From assembly GCF_007754155.1 (NCBI RefSeq), contig NZ_CP037423.1, positions 8,924,938 through 8,988,937 on the forward strand: a stretch of DNA of 64,000 bases, in the 5' to 3' direction. This DNA comes from Stieleria neptunia (GTDB lineage Bacteria; Planctomycetota; Planctomycetia; Pirellulales; Pirellulaceae). This document shows, in pieces, positions 57,058-64,000 of this stretch. The notes beneath the pieces are model-generated. The model made no database searches. It was not told the origin of the DNA and saw only the letters and a program-made list of their open reading frames with translations. Numbering within the stretch: position 1 is the first letter of the stretch; the number at the start of each line of letters is the position of its first letter. A program made the position numbers and the translations under genes.

Positions 57058-59202
57058 ATGTCCAAATCCATTAGCGGCCAACCGTCATCACCCTCACAAA
57101 CCGAATCTGCCGGCACCGGTTCGGCGCACGGGCGGTCGATGATCTGGTTCGCCGCAACGATCCTGCTCGGCGCGTTCCTGGTCTTTCAAGTCCAACCGAT
57201 CATCAGCAAGTGCGTGCTGCCCTGGTTCGGCGGCACCCCGGCGGTCTGGACGACGTGCATGCTGTTTTTCCAGCTCTTGTTGTTCGGCGGCTATCTGTAT
57301 GCCCACGTGCTCCGTACGTACTGCAATCCGTTCGCCCAGGCCGTGATTCACTTGCTGCTGCTGAGCGCCGCGGCACTGGCGTTGCCCATCGAACCCTCCG
57401 ATGCGTGGAAGCCGACCGGCAGCGAGACGCCGACGCTGTACCTGTTGTGGATGCTGGCCAGTCACGTCGGATTGCCGTACTTTGTTCTCTCCAGCACCGG
57501 ACCGCTCGTCCAAGCCTGGCTCAGCTTTCACGACAACAGTGAACGCGTCTACCGGCTGTACGCCCTGTCCAACGCGGGATCGCTGTTCGCGCTGCTCAGC
57601 TATCCGTTCCTGTTTGAACCGGTGCTTTCGGTCTCGACACAATCCAGCATGTGGTCGCTGCTGTTCTGCCTGTTCGCGCTCGTCCAAGGTTACGTCGCGA
57701 TCAGCTTGTTCCGCATCAACGACGACTCGATCCGTCCATCTCAAACAAGCCCATCGAACGACTCTCCCACGCCGGCACTCCCTTCGACTCCGATTTCCGC
57801 CAACATCCAAGCAGCATGGATCGCGCTGCCCGCGCTCGCCTCGGTGATGCTGCTAGTGGTCACCAACCACGTTTGCCAAGACATCGCCGTCGTGCCGTTT
57901 CTGTGGGTGCTTCCACTCAGCCTGTATCTGGCCAGCTTCATCGTTTGCTTTGATTCGCCACAGTGGTACCGTCCCAAGCCGATCGCCGCGGTCACGCTGG
58001 CCGCGCTGGCACTGATCCAAGGCAAGACACTGTTGCCGGGCAGCATCCAGTTGATCGCCGAAGCCTCCTGCTACATGCTGATGCTGTTCGGCGCATGCCT
58101 GCTATGCCACGGCGAAGTCGCCCGGCTGAAACCGGGAACCGATAAATTGACGAAGTATTACGCGATGCTGTCGGCCGGAGGCGCACTCGGTGGTGTGATC
58201 GTTGCGATCATCTGCCCGCTGCTATTGAACAATCACGCCGAACTGCCGTTCTTTGTCGCCCTGGTTACCGCGCTGACGTTCCTGTTGTTCTTCGCCTGCA
58301 AGACCTGGAATCGCACCGAATACGACTGGGCCGCCGCGGCGCGATTGAAGTACGGTGCGATCGTGTTGATGATCGCGCCCATCTTGACCATGGCGTTTGT
58401 TTCCAACAATCGAACCATCGCATCGCAGCGCAACTTCTTCGGCGTGCTGAAAGTCCGTGAAAAACCGCTCGGCACCTGCCTGGTCCACGGCAGCACCCTC
58501 CATGGGATGCAACGTTACGCTCCGAATCAATCTCAACCGACCACCTATTACGGATACGAAAGCGGAGTCGGCCACGTCATCAAAGAACTGCAGCAACAAC
58601 ATCCTTCGCTGCGGATCGGTATCGTCGGACTCGGTTGCGGCGTGCTGACCACCTACGGGCGCCCGACGGACCATTTCGATCTGATCGAAATCAACCCGGC
58701 GGTCATCGACATCGCCGATCGATACTTCACCTTCATGAAAGACTGTCCGTCCCGGATGACACGCCACCTCGGAGACGGCCGGCTGGTGCTGGAGCGGATG
58801 CCCGACGCCAAGTTTGACCTGCTCGTCCTCGACGCCTTCAGCAGCGACGCAATTCCCGCCCACCTGCTGACGCGCGAGTCGATGGCGCTGTACAAAAACC
58901 GATTGGCCAAAGGCGGGGTGTTGGCCGTGCACACGTCCAACAACCACCTGGAACTTTCACCGCTGGTTCACAACCTCAGCCGCGACGCGGAGCTGGAAAG
59001 TCGCATGCTCGAAGGCATCGGAGACGACTCGATCGGGACGACCCACTCGACCTGGATGATCATCGCCCAGCCGGGACACGCGATCTTCCAAGCCCCCGCG
59101 CTGGCCGCCGCCACGACAGCGACCGCCGACCAACTGCGTGACGCGCCCCTCTGGACCGACCAACATCACAACCTGGTCAGCGTGCTGAGACTCTGGCAAT
59201 AA
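57058..59202 (+). CDS. Membrane-fused spermidine-synthase-like protein
   Basis: 714 residues. N-terminal ~440 residues hold 11-12 membrane helices (ILLGAFLVFQVQPIISKCVLPWFGGTPAVWTTCMLFFQL is the family start), followed by a spermidine-synthase/methyltransferase-like Rossmann domain: YGYESGVGHVIKEL, IGIVGLGCGVLTTYG, FDLIEINPAVIDIADRYF, DGRLVLERMPDAKFDLLVLDAFSSDAIPAHLLT. This fused MFS/spermidine-synthase architecture is known in planctomycetes and proteobacteria; whether it makes polyamine is not established. ATG 57058. Confidence 0.9.
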   Translation: MSKSISGQPSSPSQTESAGTGSAHGRSMIWFAATILLGAFLVFQVQPIISKCVLPWFGGTPAVWTTCMLFFQLLLFGGYLYAHVLRTYCNPFAQAVIHLLLLSAAALALPIEPSDAWKPTGSETPTLYLLWMLASHVGLPYFVLSSTGPLVQAWLSFHDNSERVYRLYALSNAGSLFALLSYPFLFEPVLSVSTQSSMWSLLFCLFALVQGYVAISLFRINDDSIRPSQTSPSNDSPTPALPSTPISANIQAAWIALPALASVMLLVVTNHVCQDIAVVPFLWVLPLSLYLASFIVCFDSPQWYRPKPIAAVTLAALALIQGKTLLPGSIQLIAEASCYMLMLFGACLLCHGEVARLKPGTDKLTKYYAMLSAGGALGGVIVAIICPLLLNNHAELPFFVALVTALTFLLFFACKTWNRTEYDWAAAARLKYGAIVLMIAPILTMAFVSNNRTIASQRNFFGVLKVREKPLGTCLVHGSTLHGMQRYAPNQSQPTTYYGYESGVGHVIKELQQQHPSLRIGIVGLGCGVLTTYGRPTDHFDLIEINPAVIDIADRYFTFMKDCPSRMTRHLGDGRLVLERMPDAKFDLLVLDAFSSDAIPAHLLTRESMALYKNRLAKGGVLAVHTSNNHLELSPLVHNLSRDAELESRMLEGIGDDSIGTTHSTWMIIAQPGHAIFQAPALAAATTATADQLRDAPLWTDQHHNLVSVLRLWQ

Positions 59203-59500
59203 CGGATCAAGCCAAGTCACCGTCCCCGGCTGGGAGGGTCGAGCAGTTCTGAAACTCCCCCTCCCTGGCAGCGAGGCGCGAGCCGTTTTTTAAAGTCACC
59301 CTCCCTGGCAGGGAGGGTCGAGCGCAGCGAGGGGAGGGTCGAGCGAGATGCCGCTTAAACACTTAGCAACGCGTTTTTGTTAGCGGCAGACGCGCAAGCC
59401 CTCCGGTCTTTCACGCCAAAGTAATCGGCACTGGGATCGCGCATCGCATCACGCCCCTCCGTTCGCACGATTGCAATCCCCCGGCCACAGCCCCGCGGCT
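59203..59500. repeat. Repeat-filled spacer
   Basis: Two or three CACCCTCC family blocks (59216-59345) and a truncated arm of the GTTAGCGG family at ~59378-59418. Confidence 0.7.
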
Positions 59501-60007
59501 TCAGTCCGAACCGCCTTGGTATGCACCGGCCGAATAGGTCAGTTCATAGCTGTGAGAATAGATTTCGATGATGTTTCCGAACGGGTCTTCACAGTAAACC
59601 ATCCGGTAAGGCTTTTCGTCGGGATAGTACTCGCGGACGGGCATCCGCTGCTTCCCGCCATTTTCGACGATCTTCTTCGCCAGGCCCTCCACATCAGGGT
59701 CCTGGACGCAAAAGTGAAACACGCCGGTCTTCCAGTATTCAAAGTTGTTGTCCGGCTTCTGGGCATTCTCAAACTCGAACAGTTCGATGCCGACCCGGTC
59801 ACCGGTGGCCAAGTGAGCGATTCGGAACCGCCCCCAACCCTGCCCGAACACATCGTCACACATCACTCCAATCGCGGAGTCATCGGAGACAATTTCCGTC
59901 GGGGGCATGATCACATACCATCCCAATGTTTTGGTGTAGAACTCGACGGCTTGATCCAGATCCGTGACCGAAATGCCGATGTGAGAAAACGTGCGGGGAT
60001 AGGTCAT
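59501..60007 (-). CDS. VOC (glyoxalase/dioxygenase fold) family protein
   Basis: 168 residues. HIGISVTDLDQAVEFYTKTLGW opening, GIELFEFENA, VFHFCVQDPDVEGLAKKIVENGG and MVYCEDPFGNIIEIYSHSYE closing, with the His and Glu ligands of the metal site. Reaction unknown (lactoylglutathione-lyase, fosfomycin-type or dioxygenase relatives). Same strand as the next two small genes, with 190-bp gaps. Confidence 0.9.
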   Translation of the reverse strand: MTYPRTFSHIGISVTDLDQAVEFYTKTLGWYVIMPPTEIVSDDSAIGVMCDDVFGQGWGRFRIAHLATGDRVGIELFEFENAQKPDNNFEYWKTGVFHFCVQDPDVEGLAKKIVENGGKQRMPVREYYPDEKPYRMVYCEDPFGNIIEIYSHSYELTYSAGAYQGGSD

Positions 60008-60198
60008 GACAGGCTTTCAAAAGAGGGCCGGGTTGGTGAAGCAGCCGTTAGTCTTCAGATGCAACGGCACGCACTGTCCATTAGAGCGAATCACGTCACG
60101 CCGCTCCAACGCGACCGCAAATCAACCGTCGAAGCGAAAAGCAATTCGATGAAGCCCAACGACCGACGCCACCGGCGATGCCCTATTGCCAGTCACTT

Positions 60199-60597
60199 TT
60201 AAGGCTGAATCATGCCTTCGTCAATCAGAGTGACGAGTAGCGTAAGCTGCGAAAGTTGGATCTCAGTCCCCGTGGCGACGATGCGATTGGAACGCGCGTC
60301 AACGCCGATCGACAACCCGAGATTAACGGACCGTGTGAGTAGCCGCTCAAGTTTCGGCTGGATCGCGATGACGTCGTGGTTGGTGAAGAAATACGCGAAC
60401 GATTTTTGCTTGTCTTGAGGTCCTGCCGCACGCTCCAATTCCTTCATTCTTTCCGTGAGAGCAGAAAGCTCCTTCTCAAGCGCGACGATGCGGTCATCGC
60501 CTGAAGGCTTGGTCTCTTGGGGCGTCTGCCCAATTGATGATGCAACGCCAAATGTTAGTGCGCACAGAAGCGTGCCTAAACATACGTACTTGAACAT
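60199..60597 (-). CDS. Small exported protein, secretin N-domain-like
   Basis: 132 residues. Signal peptide MFKYVCLGTLLCALTFGVASSIG, a coiled-coil-like segment (IVALEKELSALTERMKELERA), then FTNHDVIAIQPKLERLLTRSVNLGLSIGVDARSNRIVATGTEIQLSQLTLLVTLIDEG, the short beta-alpha pattern (D-x-R-x-N-x-I-V-x-G) of secretin NolW/STN-type domains. Function unknown; no secretin gene adjacent. ATG 60597 starts the signal peptide. Confidence 0.7.
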   Translation of the reverse strand: MFKYVCLGTLLCALTFGVASSIGQTPQETKPSGDDRIVALEKELSALTERMKELERAAGPQDKQKSFAYFFTNHDVIAIQPKLERLLTRSVNLGLSIGVDARSNRIVATGTEIQLSQLTLLVTLIDEGMIQP

Positions 60598-60788
60598 GAG
60601 GGGACGTCCCAAAGTTGACGAAGGAAAGAGATGCGCGACGAATATCACATACAGCAAAACGGATTATACGGCGGGCGAACATCACGATGTAAGCTTGGCA
60701 GCACGCCAACCGATCATCCGGCGGTGACGGTTCATCATCCACTTCAAAACGCCCGACTTCGCCGCTCAGTTGAATCAGATGGTAGCGT

Positions 60789-60998
60789 TCAGTCGCCATC
60801 AACCCGTCGCCAAACCTCGTCGGCGTCCATCGCGATTTCTGGGTTCAAAAGCAGTTCTTCGCGCCTGCGGGTCATCTCCGCCAGTTCGTCTTCGGGCAAT
60901 GTCAAGGTCGCTGATGCCGCCAAGTCATCCCAAAGCTGGGTAACGATCGCGAGTTTTTGATCGGGCGCGAGTGCACGAAGTGATTCTTGAAGCGACAT
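60789..60998 (-). CDS. Addiction-module antitoxin-like protein (CHP02574 family)
   Basis: 69 residues: SLQESLRALAPDQKLAIVTQLWDDLA, then LPEDELAEMTRRREELLLNPE. This is the short helical CHP02574/PF09720 family, usually upstream of a RelE/ParE toxin. The sequence immediately downstream (60494-60802 frame) has no ParE features, so the antitoxin appears orphaned. ATG 60998. Confidence 0.82.
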   Translation of the reverse strand: MSLQESLRALAPDQKLAIVTQLWDDLAASATLTLPEDELAEMTRRREELLLNPEIAMDADEVWRRVDGD

Positions 60999-61661
60999 AG
61001 AACGATCCGTTTTAGAGGGTATTCCTGATATACCCTCAGCCAGGAAAATACGAAAACAGAATTCGAATACGGAGAAACCAACCCGGCCGCATGAGCCGCA
61101 TTCATTCAGCCGGCGAACGCATTGCAATCAATCCGCGCATGCGGAGGAACGGGGATCCATCGGGCGTCAGAACGTTGTCACCCCTCGGGTGTGCCGGTCA
61201 CAGGACCTGATTTGAACGGATCCTGCCAGACGGTGCCAGTTTCTCAGACCCAAGCGAAGTCGAGCTGGGTGGCGTCCGAAAACGGGTCTCCCGCAACGCT
61301 TGGTCAGAATCGACTTGCAATTCCCCCGGCCGCTTTGCTAACGTCGCTGCCAGTGTCTCGGGTTGGCCCCAAAAAGTTCACGAATGGACTCAACTGACGC
61401 GGATCGGCGCGCCGAAACCTATAACTGTTTCCGCTGCTCGCGCTTAGCAAAAGTCTCTTCAAAGCTGTACGGATTGCATCCTGGGACACGGATCGCGGCG
61501 CTGACGGTCGATGCGGAAATGACTAAACATCGGTGGGGGTTGCCCCATCGGTCCGGTCCGGCCTACGTCGCCCAAATCCCCTCATTGCTATCAACTGATC
61601 GATTTCTCCGGTCGGTTGTCAGTGATTGGGTAGTCCATTTTGTCTCCGGAGCATCGCTCAA
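60999..61661. other. Intergenic region upstream of flgM
   Basis: 663 bp. No coding frame with recognisable sequence. I looked for a -24/-12 sigma-54 site: TGGTCAGAATCGACTTGCA (~61302) has the wrong spacing. Confidence 0.45.
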
Positions 61662-61982
61662 ATGCAGATTTACGGTCCCTATCGGGTTTCCACCACGCAA
61701 TCCGCTTCCAACGTCCAGTCCACCTCGCAAGTCGATCGCGGCTCGGGTGCCTCCAAGCTCGACCAAGCCTCGTCGCCGGCGTCGGCCGGCCCGGTCGACC
61801 AGCTCGATCTTAGCCAGGCGGCCACCTCGGCCAATCGCGTCGAAGGCAACGCGTCGGTCGCCGGCGAAGGCATCCGATTTGAACGGGTCGCCGAACTGCG
61901 GCGGCAAATCGCCGACGGTTCCTATGACTCGCCCGAACGGATGGACGCGGCACTGGATCGATTTTTGGACCTGTTGGGTTGA
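61662..61982 (+). CDS. flgM: Anti-sigma-28 factor FlgM-like protein
   Basis: 106 residues. MQIYGPYRVS, a disordered Ser/Ala-rich linker, then VDQLDLSQAAT... RFERVAELRRQIADGSYDSPERMDAALDRFLDLL, the FlgM C-terminal helix that binds FliA. It would hold back late flagellar genes until secreted. ATG 61662 has GGAG eleven bases upstream. No flagellar gene adjacent; fliO-like gene lies 31 kb away. Confidence 0.85.
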   Translation: MQIYGPYRVSTTQSASNVQSTSQVDRGSGASKLDQASSPASAGPVDQLDLSQAATSANRVEGNASVAGEGIRFERVAELRRQIADGSYDSPERMDAALDRFLDLLG

Positions 61983-62188
61983 CGCCCTGACGGCTTGATA
62001 CCGCTCCGCATCGTGACGCACCGCGTCGCCGACGGCTGAGATTCCGCAGCGGTCCGGGTCGCGCCGGCGAAGACAGCCATTGACCGGTCGTGTAGACTTC
62101 TAGATGACCGGACTCGTCGACACAGCGTTTCGAGAGGGTGCTCGCCCCGCGCTGACGGGCTGATGCTACGTTCTCTCTGACACGCACC

Positions 62189-62737
62189 ATGGCTGAATTG
62201 TCGGACTCGACCTCCGAAACGGCGAACTCGAATTCCGAAACGGTTGCGACGAAGGTCGAGCCGTTGGAGGTTTCGCTTTCGCCCCAAGAACGGTTCAGCG
62301 AGTACCTGCAGTCGCGCGGGCTGCGGCAAACCAGCCAGCGTAAATTCTTGATCGACCAGGTGTTCAGCCAGCACGAGCATTTCGACGCCGAAGAGTTGAT
62401 CGAACGGCTGCCACGGCGGGGGGAAGCGAACTATGTCAGTACCGCGACCGTCTACCGCACCTTGCGTGAATGTGTCGACGCCGGGCTGCTCAACAGTTTT
62501 CAACTCGACGGCCGCACCGTCTACGACCACGATTACGGCTACCCCCAGCACGACCACCTGTACTGCACACGGTGCCGAAAATTGCTGGAATTTCAAAGCG
62601 ACGAACTGGTCGAAATTCGTGACCAAATGGCCGCCTTGCACGGTTTTCGCGTCGAATCCCACCGGATGATCATCAGCGGCGTGTGCCGTGAGTGCTCGCG
62701 GCGGCGACGCAAGAAACGCAAACAGGACCTCGTCTAG
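62189..62737 (+). CDS. fur: Ferric uptake regulator family protein
   Basis: 182 residues with a ~35-residue Ser/Thr-rich N-terminal extension. Winged helix RFSEYLQSRGLRQTSQRKFLIDQVF and YVSTATVYRTLRECVDAGL, then the metal sites HDHLYCTRCRKLLEF (Cys pair) and SGVCRECSRRRR (second Cys pair). DNA-binding repressor sensing Fe2+ or peroxide; which metal is not resolvable. ATG 62189. Confidence 0.92.
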   Translation: MAELSDSTSETANSNSETVATKVEPLEVSLSPQERFSEYLQSRGLRQTSQRKFLIDQVFSQHEHFDAEELIERLPRRGEANYVSTATVYRTLRECVDAGLLNSFQLDGRTVYDHDYGYPQHDHLYCTRCRKLLEFQSDELVEIRDQMAALHGFRVESHRMIISGVCRECSRRRRKKRKQDLV

Positions 62738-62805
62738 CCGAAGACGAGTGCTGCGTTGCAGCTAATTTTTCCGATTGTCCACGGAAAGGGGGGGGCAGGA
62801 AGAAG

Positions 62806-62871
62806 GTGGCGTAAGCTTCCAGCTTGCGTTTCACGTGTGAAACCAGACGGCAAGCTGGAAGCTTACCCCAC
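62806..62871. repeat. Inverted pair of the short hairpin
   Basis: Copy at 62806-62828 (GTGGCGTAAGCT-TCC-AGC..) and an inverted copy at ~62849-62871 (GCAAGCTGGAAGCTTACCCC). Sits between converging genes, where it could act as a terminator. Confidence 0.88.
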
Positions 62872-62891
62872 TATTAATCCTCGACAAAGCA

Positions 62892-63326
62892 CTAGGGTGC
62901 GATCTGTTTTAGGATCGCGGCGAACACGGCCTCGTTCTTGTCAAAATCTCGACTCTCGGCCTGCATCTGAACCATCAACACGTCCTCGCCGGTGGGGTCC
63001 CCGTCGGGCCGCAAGATCACGATCCGGCTGATGATCAAAAGATCCAAGTAGTAGAACCGCAGGTCCGTCACCGGCGTCTCGGCCGGCAGCACGTCCAAGG
63101 CGACATCTTCGCGTTCCAGGTCTTCGTAATCGGCCGCGATCGCCGCGACGATTTGCTCGATCAAACCCGGGACCTCGTCGGCCTTGGTCCGTTCGATCGA
63201 GAAAAACCCTCCCCCCGGGAAATCCAACGTCGCCCCCTGGTCCCCTTCCTCTTCGGCACGGTCCGCGACGGTCCAGTTGTCGGGGTAGAGAAAACGAAGT
63301 CCGAAAGAATCAAATTGAGCAGGCAT
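62892..63326 (-). CDS. Conserved hypothetical protein
   Basis: 144 residues, MPAQFDSFGLRFLYPDNWTVADRAEEEGDQGATLDFPGGGFFSIERTKA..., ending FDKNEAVFAAILKQIAP. No signal peptide or known motif; the FLYPDNW...FFSI pattern resembles small PsbP-like planctomycete proteins (weak). ATG 63326. Confidence 0.72.
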   Translation of the reverse strand: MPAQFDSFGLRFLYPDNWTVADRAEEEGDQGATLDFPGGGFFSIERTKADEVPGLIEQIVAAIAADYEDLEREDVALDVLPAETPVTDLRFYYLDLLIISRIVILRPDGDPTGEDVLMVQMQAESRDFDKNEAVFAAILKQIAP

Positions 63327-63702
63327 CAAATTGGCGGGCAAATCAGGGGGCTGTAAAAGGCGCAATTGCAGTGCAACGCATTTCGCTGGTATTTGTGGTT
63401 CCTGTCAATGCGTCGAAGTCCCAAAAAAACATCCGCCGTCACGGTATCCCCCGACGTCGACCTTTTCCACCCAGCCTTGTCCGGTGACACGCGTGCGTTC
63501 GATCCACCGCCCCAACCCGACCCTCGCGGCGCCGCCGCGCGACACCGGCACCCGCCAGCGTGTGCGGGTCGGCCAACGCGGTGACGCATTTTTTGGCGGC
63601 AGGGCGAGAGCCCTCCGGTGTTTTGGCAAAGATGCGGAACCGGAGGGCTCGCGCCCTGCCGCTAACAACTTACGAAACACCGGAAAAAAATGCTTCACAG
63701 CG
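63327..63702. other. Intergenic region with a long hairpin copy
   Basis: 376 bp. A small frame at 63408-63584 has no recognisable sequence. 63595-63666 is a complete GTTAGCGG-family hairpin with an almost perfect stem directly upstream of the TPR lipoprotein start. Confidence 0.6.
63595..63666. repeat. Long extragenic hairpin (GTTAGCGG family)
   Basis: Arms GGCGGCAGGGCGAGAGCCCT.. and ..AGGGCTCGCGCCCTGCCGCT pair almost completely. Uninterrupted at the MITE site. Confidence 0.85.
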
Positions 63703-64000
63703 TTGCCGGTCGCCGTGGTGTTGCTGTCATGGCTGTGTTGCACCGCAGGCTGCCGTGCGATCCATGGGATTGGCGAAAGCCGACAATCGATCGCCGCGCG
63801 AAAGCTGTCACGCCAGGGGCTGCAGAAAATGAGGGTCGGCAAGTGGACCGACGCCGAACAATTGTTCGGCGAAGCCCTGGCCCTGTCGGACAAAGACGAT
63901 CGGGCGCATCGCGGTCTGGCAGAAACCTATTGGAATCGGGGGCAACGGGTTTCGGCGATCGAGCACATGGAAAAGGCGGTCGCGTTGAGTGCGGGCGACC
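63703..64000 (+). CDS. TPR lipoprotein, 5' part only
   Basis: 99 codons visible. Lipoprotein signal VAVVLLSWLCCTAGC, then GKWTDAEQLFGEALALSDKDDRAHRGLAETYWNRGQRVSAIEHMEKAVALS, two tetratricopeptide units. No in-frame ATG opens it: the ATG at 63690 is one base out of frame after A7. I use TTG 63703 as a provisional start; the true start, or a homopolymer error, is unresolved. Confidence 0.6.
   Translation, partial: MPVAVVLLSWLCCTAGCRAIHGIGESRQSIAARKLSRQGLQKMRVGKWTDAEQLFGEALALSDKDDRAHRGLAETYWNRGQRVSAIEHMEKAVALSAGD

Noticed and set aside
60598..60788. Integron attC site between small genes
   Set aside because: ATTCAAC fits one box, but the partner GTTRRRY box at the right distance is missing (GTTGGCG only).
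60494..60802. 102-codon frame as toxin partner of the CHP02574 antitoxin
   Set aside because: No ParE/RelE pattern, and it overlaps the signal peptide region of the 60199-60597 gene.
61300..61325. Sigma-54 promoter upstream of flgM
   Set aside because: GG and GC elements are 13 rather than 10 bases apart.
63408..63584. Small open frame MRRSPKKTSAVTV...
   Set aside because: Pro/Arg-rich with no ribosome-binding site or family match; probably spacer.

Overview
The window looks like chromosomal DNA from a planctomycete of the Pirellulaceae (Rhodopirellula/Stieleria-like; genus not resolvable by eye). The reasons are a groEL-groES-groEL cluster, a DUF1559-type gene remnant, a TPR/VCBS/UnbV lipoprotein, Pro/Ala-rich secreted proteins with DUF11-like repeats, a FAD-dependent ThiO next to a DUF2064 glycosyltransferase, and very many dispersed extragenic hairpin repeats. 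Base composition is GC-rich, except for visibly AT-richer blocks at about 8.8-14.5 kb and 59.5-61.1 kb.

Layout. 1-3.8 kb: chaperonins on the minus strand (groEL, groES, second groEL cut by the window edge). 4.5-8.7 kb: a Pro/Thr-rich secreted protein and PolX. 8.9-14.5 kb: an accessory-looking block with a calcineurin-like phosphoesterase, a sigma-factor-like protein with a long unrecognised C-terminal extension, a divergent unrecognised gene, and two broken genes (one T8 frameshift, one DUF1559 relic with a 13-bp duplication). 14.7-21.1 kb: lactonase, giant Pro-rich/DUF11 surface protein, secreted lipase. 21.4-25.4 kb: pnp, rpsO, cysC. 25.5-33.7 kb: Uma2 nuclease, two ABC-2 permeases, a GltS-like symporter, FliO, then a DUF2064 / thiO / FAD-binding oxidoreductase run split by a RAYT transposon with 25-bp perfect inverted ends. 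34.2-37.2 kb: Ser/Thr kinase and acyltransferase. 37.2-43.6 kb: an 83-bp tandem array, TPR/VCBS lipoprotein overlapping a C39-like membrane peptidase, and a polytopic membrane protein. 44-49.3 kb: ABC exporter, desaturase, Tat-exported terpene-cyclase-like protein, mutM. 49.4-53.8 kb: DUF429 protein, trpB with a gene relic fused behind its stop codon, a small gene, UPF0173 hydrolase, Rieske protein. 53.9-64 kb: radical SAM, CDF transporter, membrane spermidine-synthase-like protein, three small genes (VOC, secretin-like, CHP02574 antitoxin), flgM, fur, and the start of a TPR lipoprotein.

The most striking non-coding content is at least four families of extragenic repeats. One is a short hairpin (core AAGCT-TCC-AGCTT) whose stem arms co-vary between copies. 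A second is a long hairpin with GTTAGCGG/CCGCTAAC ends. A third is a ~118-bp MITE-like element inserted twice at the same point of the second, with an apparent GCTCGC duplication. A fourth contains ACGACGGCCC/GGGCCGTCGT hairpins and forms an 83-bp tandem array. A CACCCTCC..GGAGGG family is also frequent. Starts are often without clear Shine-Dalgarno sequences, so several start codons are judgement calls and are noted as such.
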